Below, piece after piece: positions 27,289 through 35,313 of a stretch of 64,000 bases of DNA. The notes under the pieces were generated by a model. The model was not told the origin of the DNA. It was given only the letters and a program-made list of their open reading frames with translations, and searched no databases. A program made the position numbers and the translations under genes. Location: NCBI RefSeq assembly GCF_002968335.2, contig NZ_CP134398.1, positions 4,278,001 through 4,342,000 on the forward strand, given 5' to 3'. Position 1 is the stretch's first letter, and each line of letters starts with the position of its first letter. The DNA comes from Mycobacterium sp. ITM-2016-00316 (GTDB lineage Bacteria > Actinomycetota > Actinomycetes > Mycobacteriales > Mycobacteriaceae).

Positions 27289-28596
27289 ATGGTCGCCATC
27301 ACGTCGGTTGCTCCCGTCACCGCCCCCGCGGAGCCAGCTCCCCAACAACGCTTCCGCCATATCGGTGTCGTGCCGACGGCTTCGATGATCACCGGCGCGC
27401 TCCTGGCTGTCGTGTGGTTCTGGATTCCGCTGTCCATCATCGTCATCGGGATCTCATCGATCTTCTCCATCGTCGGATTCCTGCTCGCGTGCGTGGTGTT
27501 CGTCTATCTGATGCGCGGAGTCGAACGAGTGGAACGGCTGCGCAGTGAAGCGGTTTTCGGCCTGCAGATCCCGGTGCCGGCACGGCCACGGTCGCACCAC
27601 ACCGGATTTCAAGGGTGGGCCCACCAGCTGTGGCTCGACATCAGCAGTGCCCGGTTCTGGAAGGCGACCGGCCAGCACTTCCTGCGGATGACCTATGACC
27701 TGTTGGTCACCGGGCTGGCGGTCGCGCTGCTCACCTTCGCCTTCCTCGGCCCGGCCGCCGCGCTGGCGATTCAGCGCAGCGATGACGACGCCGGACTGCG
27801 GTTCATCTCGCCGGCACTCGCGTGGCTGCTGGCGGTGCTGGGGTTGGTGGCGGCGGTGGCGATCCTGGTCTTCGCGCCCGCCCTGGATGCCAGGATCGAC
27901 CGCTGGCTGTTGTCGGCCTCGCCGACCGCCGCGCTCCAGCACGAAGTGAGTGCCCTGTCGCAGGCCCGGGCGGGCGCGGTCACCTCGGCACAGACCGAGC
28001 GGCACCGCATCGAACGCGATCTGCACGACAGCGTGCAGCCGCGACTGGTGTCGCTGGCCATGACCATCGGGCTGGCCCAGACGAAACTGGACAACGACCT
28101 GCCCACCGCACGCAAGCTGATCACCGAGGCCCACGGTGACGCGATGAGCGCACTGGCCGAGTTACGCAACGTGGTACGCGGTATCGCCCCGACCATCCTG
28201 GCCGATCGCGGTCTGGACGCCGCACTCTCGGCGGTGGTGCAGCGGACCGAAACCTCAGGTGTGCCAACCACTCTCGATATCCACCTGCCGGCCCGGCTGC
28301 CCGAGGAGGTTGAGGCGTGCGCCTACTTCGTCGTCGCCGAGGCGCTGACGAATGTGGCCAGGCACGCCGACGCCACCCAGGCGGTGGTGACGGTGCGCAC
28401 CGACGAGGCCGCCAACACCCTGCACGTCTCGGTGTTCGACGACGGTCGCGGCGGCGCACACATCGACAGCGACGAGGATTCGACGGGCCTGCGCGGCCTG
28501 GCCGAACGGGTGCGGGCGGCCCGTGGCACCTTCACGGTGTCCAGTCCGGTCACCGGCCCCACGATCGTCACGGCGGTGCTGCCATGCGCATCGTGA
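27289..28596 (+). CDS. NarL-type membrane sensor histidine kinase
   Basis: 435 residues. Four predicted membrane segments lie about 33-52, 55-75, 137-162 and 175-197. The HisKA_3 dimerisation box contains ERHRIERDLHDSVQPRLVSL with phospho-accepting H246, and the HATPase_c domain has EALTNVARHA (N box), FDDGRGG (G1) and GLRGLAERV (G2). The signal is unknown; the short loops suggest sensing in or at the membrane. It overlaps the response regulator by 13 bp and is followed by a membrane-anchored DUF4097 protein. Confidence 0.9.
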   Translation: MVAITSVAPVTAPAEPAPQQRFRHIGVVPTASMITGALLAVVWFWIPLSIIVIGISSIFSIVGFLLACVVFVYLMRGVERVERLRSEAVFGLQIPVPARPRSHHTGFQGWAHQLWLDISSARFWKATGQHFLRMTYDLLVTGLAVALLTFAFLGPAAALAIQRSDDDAGLRFISPALAWLLAVLGLVAAVAILVFAPALDARIDRWLLSASPTAALQHEVSALSQARAGAVTSAQTERHRIERDLHDSVQPRLVSLAMTIGLAQTKLDNDLPTARKLITEAHGDAMSALAELRNVVRGIAPTILADRGLDAALSAVVQRTETSGVPTTLDIHLPARLPEEVEACAYFVVAEALTNVARHADATQAVVTVRTDEAANTLHVSVFDDGRGGAHIDSDEDSTGLRGLAERVRAARGTFTVSSPVTGPTIVTAVLPCAS

Positions 28597-29228
28597 TCGC
28601 CGAGGACTCCGCGCTGCTGCGCGCCGGGATCGAACGCATCCTCGCCGACGCCGGGCATGAGATCGTCGCCGGCGTCCCGGATGCCACCGAGCTGCTGCGA
28701 ATCGTCAACGACGAGAACCCCGACCTGGCCATCCTGGATGTCCGGATGCCACCCACCTTCACCGACGAGGGCATCCGCGCCGCGGCACTGCTACGGTCCC
28801 AGAACCCGGATTCACCGGTCCTGGTGCTCTCGCACTATGTCGAGGAACGCTACGCCGCCGACCTGATCGCCTCGGACACAAAGGGTTTCGGCTACCTCCT
28901 GAAGGACCGGATAGCCGACGTGCCGGCCTTTCTCGACGCCGTGCGGGTCGTCGGCGCCGGCGGCACCGTATTGGACCCCGAGGTCGTCTCCCAGATCCTG
29001 GTGCGTTCGCGGCGGCGCGCCACGCTGGACGCGCTGACCCCGCGCGAGCAGGAAGTCCTCCAACTGATGGCCGAGGGCAAGACGAACTCGGCGATCAGCG
29101 CGGCGCTGCATATCTCGGTCGGGTCCGCCGAAAAGCACATCGCCTCCATCTTCACCAAGTTGCAACTGGCTCCCGACGACAGCGAGAACCGTCGGGTGCT
29201 CGCGGTTCTGCGATACCTCGAATCCTGA
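28584..29228 (+). CDS. NarL/LuxR-family response regulator
   Basis: 214 residues. The receiver domain has acidic pair E7-D8, phospho-accepting D52 in LAILDVRMPP and Lys in KGFGYLLKD. The C-terminal LuxR HTH spans LTPREQEVLQLMAEGKTNSA and HISVGSAEKHIASIFTKL (about 147-200). ATG 28584 lies inside the end of the kinase gene, so the two are translationally coupled. It is the direct partner of that kinase. Confidence 0.93.
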   Translation: MRIVIAEDSALLRAGIERILADAGHEIVAGVPDATELLRIVNDENPDLAILDVRMPPTFTDEGIRAAALLRSQNPDSPVLVLSHYVEERYAADLIASDTKGFGYLLKDRIADVPAFLDAVRVVGAGGTVLDPEVVSQILVRSRRRATLDALTPREQEVLQLMAEGKTNSAISAALHISVGSAEKHIASIFTKLQLAPDDSENRRVLAVLRYLES

Positions 29229-29254
29229 TCCGTGCCGACCCGAGAGGGAACCAC

Positions 29255-30126
29255 ATGACCACCACACTCACTCCCCCCGGCCCGCCGCCCCTGTCACCGG
29301 GCGGGCGCACGGCGGCACGCGCCGCGCTGGTGATCGCGGCCGTCACGGTCATCGCGATCACCCTGGCCCTGCTGACTGCGGCCGCGGTGGGCCTGAGCGC
29401 GTTCCGCCTGGTCACCGACCATCGGGACCTACCCGCGAACATGCGTGCGCTCACGGTCGAAACCGCGTCATCTCCGATGGCGGTGCGCATCGTCAGCGAC
29501 CGCGACGCCACCACACCGCGGGTGGATGTCCGCATGGTGACCACCGACCGCGGTGATCGCGAAGAGCTGACCGTCACCACCGGTGCGAGCGGCACACTGT
29601 TGCGTGTCGACGCCCCGAGCAGCTTCCTGGCCTGGGGTGATCCCGGTGAACTCACCGTCACCGTGCCCCGGAGTTGGGCCGCCAGTTGGCGGTGACGGTG
29701 CGCCAGGACAACGGCGTGTTGATCGCCGAGGCCGACCTGGACGAGCTGACCGCCACCACCACCGACGGCACGGTGCTGCTGCGCGGCACGGTGCGCCGGA
29801 TCGAGGTGCGCGCCCGCGACGGCGGAATTCATACCCGCCAACCGATCTCGGTCGGCGAGTCGTTCACCGCCGAGACACGGGACGGCGATGTGCAGGTGCG
29901 GTTCGCCGACGCACCGCCGCAAATCGAGGCCACCACCCGCGACGGTGACGTCGACCTTGCGCTGCCGACCCCGGGCCCCTACCTGGTGCGGGCCCAATCC
30001 GATGACGGCTCGGCGTCGGTGCGGGTGCCCCAGACCACCGATTCTGCGCGGGCGGCCGCCACGGTGACCGCGACCACGCGCGACGGCGAGATCTCGGTCG
30101 ACACGCTGCGGTCCATCGGCCGCTGA
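29255..30126 (+). pseudogene. DUF4097-type membrane-anchored protein, apparent single-base frameshift
   Basis: An N-terminal membrane segment (ALVIAAVTVIAITLALLTAAAV) is followed by a beta-helix-like domain of the DUF4097 type, with repeated DGxV steps such as TRDGDVQVRFADAP, TRDGDVDLALP and SDDGSASVRVP. Proteins of this type often follow two-component systems. The frame changes near 29670: GTGCCCCGGAGTTGG reads into a stop, while adding one base there gives VPRELGRQLAVTVRQDN and an intact protein of about 290 residues. All else looks normal. Third gene of the unit with the NarL-type pair, 26 bp after it. Confidence 0.75.
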
Positions 30127-30139
30127 CGTGGCCGGCTGA

Positions 30140-30207
30140 CGCAATGTCACCCTGAGAGCGCCGCCGTGGATATATATGCGCGGCGCCGCCCCCAGGGTGA
30201 CATTGCG
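30140..30207. terminator. Bidirectional stem-loop between DUF4097 gene and Rrf2 gene
   Basis: The arms 30140-30154 and 30193-30207 pair perfectly over 15 bp, with an inner GCGCCGCCG/CGGCGCCGC-type stem closing a short AT-rich loop. It lies in the 91-bp gap between converging genes, so it can serve both. Confidence 0.65.
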
Positions 30208-30217
30208 ATTGCAGCCC

Positions 30218-30694
30218 TCAGGTGGCCGCGTGACCCCGGTCTGATTCCTGATCCAGGTAAGCGCGGGCCAGCGACCCGACATGCTCGGGCAGGGAGCCGG
30301 CAGCCACGTGGGCCAGGCTGGTTTCCTCCAGCACCGAACGCATGCTGGCCCGTAGCGCCCGCCACACATCGGTCAGCGACGCCGTCGGACCCGAATACGG
30401 CAAGTCACCCAGACCGATATCGCGAACGCTGGCCAGCGGCCCGTCGATACAGCGCAGCACGTCGGCGATGCTGATATCGGCGGCTGGGCGGGCCAGCGCG
30501 TAGCCGCCGTCGCGGCCGCGATGGCTGCGCACCAGCCGGTCGGTCCGCAGGTCGGACAGGATGTCGACCAGGAACTGCGCGGGAATGCCCTGCGCCTTGG
30601 CCAGATCGTCGGTCTTCACCAGGCACCCGTTCTCGACGGTGGCCAGCTGGATCATGGCGCGGACGGCGTATTCCGCCTTCGCCGACATCCGCAT
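30218..30694 (-). CDS. Rrf2-family transcriptional regulator
   Basis: 158 residues. The N-terminal winged helix reads [18 protein letters not shown], then [20 protein letters not shown] and [20 protein letters not shown], the standard Rrf2 pattern. The three closely spaced cysteines that bind Fe-S in IscR/NsrR are absent (only two isolated Cys), so it probably senses something else. From memory Rv1287, next to cysDN in M. tuberculosis, is the counterpart, which hints at control of sulfur genes about 5 kb away. It follows the PPOX-fold gene on the same strand by 31 bp. Confidence 0.87.
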   Translation of the reverse strand: MRMSAKAEYAVRAMIQLATVENGCLVKTDDLAKAQGIPAQFLVDILSDLRTDRLVRSHRGRDGGYALARPAADISIADVLRCIDGPLASVRDIGLGDLPYSGPTASLTDVWRALRASMRSVLEETSLAHVAAGSLPEHVGSLARAYLDQESDRGHAAT

Positions 30695-30725
30695 ACCGCG
30701 AATTGTGCCATTGTGGTCCCGCTGT

Positions 30726-31415
30726 TCAGCGAAGTGGCGGTGCGGCGTTGCGTAGCGGACCGGTCATGGCGTGCACCGATGCGGGCAGCGGGGTCGCCGG
30801 ATCGCAGTCCGGTGCGCGCTGCGGGGTGCCGTAGCCGACGGTCAGCGGCACCACCCCGGCCCAGGCGCCGGCGGCCACGTCGGACTCGGGGTCCTCGGGC
30901 CAGCCGGCGCTGACCTTCAGCGACCAGTTGTCGGCGACGATCGGCAGTCGCAGCGCGAGGCTGGCCGCGAGTTCCCGTTCGGTGCTGGCCCGCAACTCGG
31001 CCACCCGCCCGGGAATGAAGGCATCGGTCAGCGCTTGCAGATAACGGTTCTTGTCCGCGTCGGGCACGACCGCGAAGGTGCCGAACAGCGTCGCGCTGCG
31101 GTAGTGGAACGACGATTCGAACCCGCTGCGCGCCACCATGACTCCGTCCAGCGCAGTCACCGACACCGCGGCCTGGGCACCGGCCGCCAGTGCCCGCATC
31201 CACGGCGAACCGGTGGACCCGTGGATCACCAGATCGTCACCGAGGCGGGCGAATCCGGTCGGGAAGACCACCGGATGGCCATCGCGGATCAGCGCCACCG
31301 TCGCCAGCGGTGTGCTGTCGAGCAGATCGTCGAGCCCCTCGCGTTCGGTGCGTTGCTTCTCCCGCAACCGGCTGACCCGGGTGGACGGTTGACCTGCTGC
31401 GGGCTCGGTGTTCAC
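30726..31415 (-). CDS. Pyridoxamine-5'-phosphate-oxidase-fold flavin/nucleotide-binding protein
   Basis: About 229 residues of the split-barrel flavin-binding type. Motifs: [25 protein letters not shown] split by a turn, [45 protein letters not shown]. The C-terminal part reads [20 protein letters not shown] and [10 protein letters not shown]. Relatives bind FMN, F420 or heme; the substrate is unknown. GTG 31415 is chosen ([17 protein letters not shown]), as residues further upstream lack family character. It probably forms a unit with the Rrf2 gene downstream. Confidence 0.8.
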   Translation of the reverse strand: MNTEPAAGQPSTRVSRLREKQRTEREGLDDLLDSTPLATVALIRDGHPVVFPTGFARLGDDLVIHGSTGSPWMRALAAGAQAAVSVTALDGVMVARSGFESSFHYRSATLFGTFAVVPDADKNRYLQALTDAFIPGRVAELRASTERELAASLALRLPIVADNWSLKVSAGWPEDPESDVAAGAWAGVVPLTVGYGTPQRAPDCDPATPLPASVHAMTGPLRNAAPPLR

Positions 31416-31466
31416 AGGTACCAGCTTGGCCGCAGTCGTGCGGTTCTGCACGGTAATTTTCGGCGA

Positions 31467-32079
31467 TCACCGGATTGCGCCGAGATCCGGCGCTGCCGCG
31501 AGTTCCGCATCCGACCACCGGGCCGCCGACGCATGTCCGAGGAGCAGCTTGGCGTAGAACACCGGGCCGAACCACGGCGCGGCGCTGAGGGACCCAACGC
31601 CCGGTCCAGCGCGACCCCACCCACGGTGGTCAGGACACCGAGCAGGCGGCGGTGCCGCGGACGCGCGCGGATCACCAGTGTGGCGCCCAGCAGATACCCA
31701 TAGTGGGCGGCCGCCCTCACGGTCGGGTTCGCCCGGTGGTGGCGGTCGATCCAGGCGTAGGCCAGCGGATGCAGGTGCGCGGCGGCGAACGTCAGGTGAT
31801 CCCGATTGGTCTGGCCGGGCCGTTCATACCAGCGCGCACACGCGCGGGTGTTGTTGGCCCACGCGCCGCCCCACAGGTCCACGGCCAAACCGTCGAGCAC
31901 CAGCCCGTCGGTGACGCTGACGTCGTGCCGGGACAGGCGGTGCGCCGCGAGCCCGCCCACCGCCGCGAGCGTCAGCGTGCGGACGTTATCGGTGCGAGTG
32001 GCTTCCGGCCCGACGAAGTCATGCCACTGCCGGAGTATCCAGTCACGCGCTGCAGCCAGGCCTCCCTCGCCTGGCGCAC
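31467..32079 (-). pseudogene. Hypothetical protein with two apparent single-base frameshifts
   Basis: I do not recognise the family. The core reads RDWILRQWHDFVGPEATRT, HDVSVTDGLVLDGLAVDLWG and LHPLAYAWIDRHHRANPTVR, clearly protein-like. The start (GTG 32079, VRQAREAW) is in another frame, and the C-terminus (SAAPWFGPVFYAKLLLGHAS to the TGA at 31467) is in a third. One base added near 32050-32065 and one near 31585-31589 (CTGAG read as CTGGAG) give one protein of 204 residues. It begins 5 bp after the isochorismatase-family gene and is probably cotranscribed with it. Either a decaying gene or assembly error. Confidence 0.6.
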
Positions 32080-32084
32080 GGTGT

Positions 32085-32681
32085 TCAGTCGGGCACGGCA
32101 GCAACGTCGGGAACCACCACGGCGAACAGGTCGGACAGGGCGGCCAGGCTGGCCGACTGCAGCGCGGCCGCGGCCACGGTCTCGCCACCCACACCGGGCA
32201 GCGACCGGGTCGCGGTGGCACTGGCGACGACCGTCGGCGCGTAGCCGAGGCTGAATCCGCCGCGGGCGGTGGAGTTGATGCACATGTGCGTCATGAACCC
32301 GGCCAGCACCAGGTTGGTGGCGCCGACGGTCTTGAGGCGTTCGTCGAGATCGGTCTGCACGAACGAGTTCGGGAACTGCTTGACCACCACCGGCTCACCG
32401 TCGCGCGGGGCGACCGAATCGACGATCGCCCCGACCTCCGCGGTGATGTCATAGGGCGAACCCGGCCCGCCGTTGTGCTGGATGTGGATGACCGGGATAC
32501 CCGCGGTGCGGGCCCGGTCCAGCAGCGCGGCGGTCTCCTCCAGTGCGGCCTGCACGCCGTCGAGTTCCATCACCCCGTAGGTGTAGGTGTTCTGGCAGTC
32601 CACCAGCACCAGCGCCGAATCCCGAAGCGGGGGCGGCGCAGAAGGTAGGTCGACCAGGTTGCGCAGGGTGGGGCGACTCAT
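32085..32681 (-). CDS. Isochorismatase-family cysteine hydrolase
   Basis: 198 residues with the full catalytic triad of the family: D28 (ALVLVDCQN), K101 (VVVKQFPNSF) and C134 (GFMTHMCINSTARGG). Such enzymes hydrolyse amides or vinyl ethers (nicotinamidase, isochorismatase, ureidoacrylate types); which one cannot be told. ATG 32681 is chosen because residues further upstream are not family-like. Divergent from a DinB/DUF664 gene. Confidence 0.87.
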   Translation of the reverse strand: MSRPTLRNLVDLPSAPPPLRDSALVLVDCQNTYTYGVMELDGVQAALEETAALLDRARTAGIPVIHIQHNGGPGSPYDITAEVGAIVDSVAPRDGEPVVVKQFPNSFVQTDLDERLKTVGATNLVLAGFMTHMCINSTARGGFSLGYAPTVVASATATRSLPGVGGETVAAAALQSASLAALSDLFAVVVPDVAAVPD

Positions 32682-32757
32682 GTGGTTCAGCCTAGTTGCC
32701 CTTGCCAGAACGGCAAGGGTGCTGATTCCGAGCACTGGCGTGCACCAGACTGGTGCG

Positions 32758-33231
32758 GTGCCGGCCCGACGACGCGATGTCCCACCGCCTCGGACCGGGG
32801 GCAGCGAGGTCGAGACGCTGCGCGGTTTTCTCGACTATCTGCGGACCTCGCTGGCCGCGAAGGTGGACGGTGCTCCCGAACCGCAGGTGCGGACCGCCCT
32901 CGTGCCATCGGGCACCAATCTGCTCGGTCTGCTCCACCACGTCACCTGTGTGGAACGCTGGATCTTCCTCGGGGACAAGGTCACCGATTGGCCCGCGACG
33001 TTTCACGCCGACCCCGGCGACACCGTGGCCGACATCGTCGACCGCTACCGATCGGTTGTACGGGAGGCCAACGATGCGCTCGACCGGTGTACCGACCTGG
33101 CCGACCCGGTGCCCGAAAAGGACTCCCCCAGCGTCCGCTGGGCGTTGACCCACATGATCGAGGAGACCGGCCGCCATGCCGGCCACGCCGACATCCTGCG
33201 CGAACTGATCGACGGCGCGACGGGGCGCTGA
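32758..33231 (+). CDS. DinB/DUF664-type four-helix protein
   Basis: About 157 residues. TLRGFLDYLRTSLAAKVDG, LLGLLHHVTCVERWIFLG and WALTHMIEETGRHAGHADILRE hold the three His positions (HHV, HMIEE, GRHAGH) expected to bind a metal in the DinB-like fold. Members include mycothiol-dependent enzymes and many proteins of unknown role. GTG 32758 is chosen as the nearest start before family similarity begins. Single gene. Confidence 0.8.
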   Translation: MPARRRDVPPPRTGGSEVETLRGFLDYLRTSLAAKVDGAPEPQVRTALVPSGTNLLGLLHHVTCVERWIFLGDKVTDWPATFHADPGDTVADIVDRYRSVVREANDALDRCTDLADPVPEKDSPSVRWALTHMIEETGRHAGHADILRELIDGATGR

Positions 33232-33301
33232 CCAACGCTTGATCAGTGGGGTTGCATTGAGGACCATTGGCTCTAGCCGTTGAGCCGCCGGCCGGCCGAA
33301 C

Positions 33302-33934
33302 ATGGCAACCATGACCAAGTCCGACTCCGCGGCGCTCCTCATCGAATTGGCCATGCCGACCTACGATGTCGACATTGCCGAGCACATCATCGTCGGTGCC
33401 GATCCGGCCACTACCTTTGCGGCAGCCCGGGCACTCGACCTGTTGACACTGCACTCACCCTTGTTGGACCTGTCGATGTGGCTGCGCGGCTTGCCGGCCA
33501 GGGTCCGCGGTGCGGCCGCACCCACTCCGGTCCCCAGGCTCGTGATCGGCGAGGACATGGAACTGCCGGGGTGGACGTTTCTCGGCGAACAGCGCGATCG
33601 TGAGGTGGCATTCGGCGCGGTCGGGAAGTTCTGGCAGCCCACCATCGAGTGGCGTGATGTCGCGGCCGCCGACTTCCCTGCATTCCAGGAGTCTGGCTGG
33701 GGCAAGATCGCCGCGAACTTCTCCGTCATGCCGTACGGCGCCTCCTCAACTCTGCTCAGCTACGAGTGCCGCACGGTGACTACCGATCCCGTTTCGCGAC
33801 AACGCTTTCTGCGCTACTGGTGGTTGATCCGGCCATTCGTCGGTCACATCATGCGAACCACGCTCCACCAGATCGACGCCGACGCTCGGGCATTGCCGAA
33901 GTCCCAGGTCTCCCAGATAAGAGGAGACCGATGA
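33302..33934 (+). CDS. Uncharacterised protein, possibly SRPBCC-like
   Basis: 210 residues. EHIIVGADPATTFAAARALD, ELPGWTFLGEQRDREVAFGAVG, ANFSVMPYGASSTLLSYECR and SRQRFLRYWWLIRPFVGHIMR suggest the beta-rich cavity plus long C-terminal helix of an SRPBCC lipid-binding fold. I infer this from pattern, not from a recognised family. Its stop overlaps the flavodoxin-like gene as ATGA, so the two products probably act together. Confidence 0.65.
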   Translation: MATMTKSDSAALLIELAMPTYDVDIAEHIIVGADPATTFAAARALDLLTLHSPLLDLSMWLRGLPARVRGAAAPTPVPRLVIGEDMELPGWTFLGEQRDREVAFGAVGKFWQPTIEWRDVAAADFPAFQESGWGKIAANFSVMPYGASSTLLSYECRTVTTDPVSRQRFLRYWWLIRPFVGHIMRTTLHQIDADARALPKSQVSQIRGDR

Positions 33935-34446
33935 TCCGGGTCCTCGTCGCATTCGGATCCAAGCGTCAAGGCACCGCAGGCCTGGCCACGATGATCGGTG
34001 ACGCGTTGGCAACAGCGGGTTGCGAAGTCTCGGTGACACCGGCCCGCGACATCCGGACTCTGACCGGACTCGACGCTGTCATCGTCGCGGGGGCCCTGTA
34101 CGCCAACCGGTGGCACCGCGATGCCCGGTGCTTCGTGCGGCTCAACACCGAGAGCCTGCGCACGATGCCGGTCTGGCTGGTCAGCAGTGGACCCCTGGAT
34201 GACAGCGCAGCCCGGCGTTCCATAGCACCCACAGCGCAGGTCGCCAAGCTCATCGACCGGGTGAACGCCCGCGGACACATCACATTCGGCGGCCGACTCG
34301 CGCCGGATGCCAAGGGATTCCCGGCCAGCGCCATGGCCAAGACCAAGGCAGGCGATTGGCGCGATGAGGCGCAGGTGAATCGCTGGGTGACATCGATTGT
34401 CGAACAACTTCGACCTGCCGACGAGGCGGGCCCTCAGCCGGCGTGA
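33931..34446 (+). CDS. Flavodoxin-domain protein
   Basis: 171 residues. It starts MIRVLVAFGSKRQGTAGLATM, an FMN-phosphate loop of the flavodoxin type (S-K-R-Q-G-T-A), then LDAVIVAGALYANRWHRDA and MPVWLVSSGPLDD, the pattern of the HemG/Flavodoxin_5 group. A short-chain electron carrier or protoporphyrinogen-oxidase-like reductase is possible. GAGGAG precedes ATG 33931. Cotranslated with the gene before it. Confidence 0.8.
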   Translation: MIRVLVAFGSKRQGTAGLATMIGDALATAGCEVSVTPARDIRTLTGLDAVIVAGALYANRWHRDARCFVRLNTESLRTMPVWLVSSGPLDDSAARRSIAPTAQVAKLIDRVNARGHITFGGRLAPDAKGFPASAMAKTKAGDWRDEAQVNRWVTSIVEQLRPADEAGPQPA

Positions 34447-34499
34447 CAGTCAGTGCTCCAGACACGCTGCGGTAGGACGAGATCGGACTGGTCCGGAGC

Positions 34500-34516
34500 C
34501 GGCTGGATGCCAGCCG
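34500..34516. terminator. Short stem-loop between flavodoxin gene and cysQ
   Basis: CGGCTGG-ATG-CCAGCCG is a perfect 7-bp stem with a 3-nt loop, in the gap between converging genes. No T-run. Confidence 0.35.
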
Positions 34517-34544
34517 CGCTGCGGCAACGGTGGGGGCCCGAACC

Positions 34545-35282
34545 TCAGTGTGACTTGGTGACCGCCAGCACCGCGTCGGCCAACTCGGGGCGGCACACGA
34601 TGAGGTCGGGCAGCGACACGTTGGACTGGTTGTAGACCAGCCGGGACCCGTCGATCCGCGAGGTGAACAACCCCGCCGCCCGGGCCACCGCCACCGGCGC
34701 CGCCGAATCCCACTCGTACTGACCGCCGGCATGCACGTACACATCGGAGATGCCCTGCACCACGGAGGCGACTTTAGCTCCCGCAGAGCCCATTTCGACC
34801 AGAGTGCCACCGAGGGCATCACGTACCGCGAGCGCGACCGCGGGAGGCCGGGTGCGCGACACCACGACGCGCGGGGCGCCGGGAGCGGCCGCAGGTGCGA
34901 TCACCGTCGGGGTGGCCAGCGTGACGCCCTGCGCGGGCAGTGCCACCGCACCGGCGACCAGTTCGCCCCGCTCCCAGAGGGCCACGTGCACCGCCCAGTC
35001 CTGGCGGCCGAGTTCGGAGAACTCACGGGTGCCGTCCAGCGGGTCGACGATCCACACTCGATCGGAGTTCAGCCGGACCTTGTCGTCGGCACCCTCCTCC
35101 GAAAGGACCGCGTCGTCGGGCCGGTGCTCGGCCAGTGCGGCCATCAGGAACTCGTGGGACCGCCTGTCCCCCGCCGCCTTCCGGTCCGCGGACTCGGCGT
35201 CGGCGAACTCGACACGCACTTCCAGCAGGAGTTCCCCAGCCTCGGTCGCGAGCCTGCCGGCGAGTTCGTGATCATTGCTCAT
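34545..35282 (-). CDS. cysQ: 3'-phosphoadenosine 5'-phosphate (PAP) phosphatase CysQ
   Basis: 245 residues of the inositol-monophosphatase superfamily. Metal ligands are visible: E62-E63 (VLSEEGADD), D80-PLDGT-85 (WIVDPLDGTREF), and the C-terminal Asp in YEWDSAAPVAVARAAG. CysQ removes PAP, a by-product of sulfate assimilation, and controls flux. It follows cysNC by 31 bp on the same strand, so cysD-cysNC-cysQ is one sulfate-activation unit here; in M. tuberculosis cysQ is elsewhere, as I recall. Confidence 0.9.
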   Translation of the reverse strand: MSNDHELAGRLATEAGELLLEVRVEFADAESADRKAAGDRRSHEFLMAALAEHRPDDAVLSEEGADDKVRLNSDRVWIVDPLDGTREFSELGRQDWAVHVALWERGELVAGAVALPAQGVTLATPTVIAPAAAPGAPRVVVSRTRPPAVALAVRDALGGTLVEMGSAGAKVASVVQGISDVYVHAGGQYEWDSAAPVAVARAAGLFTSRIDGSRLVYNQSNVSLPDLIVCRPELADAVLAVTKSH

Positions 35283-35313
35283 GCGCGATCCGCCTTCGGC
35301 TGCTCGCCGGCGA

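Noticed and set aside
30218..30694. Fe-S sensing (IscR/NsrR-like) regulator
   Set aside because: The fold is Rrf2, but the required cluster of three cysteines is missing.
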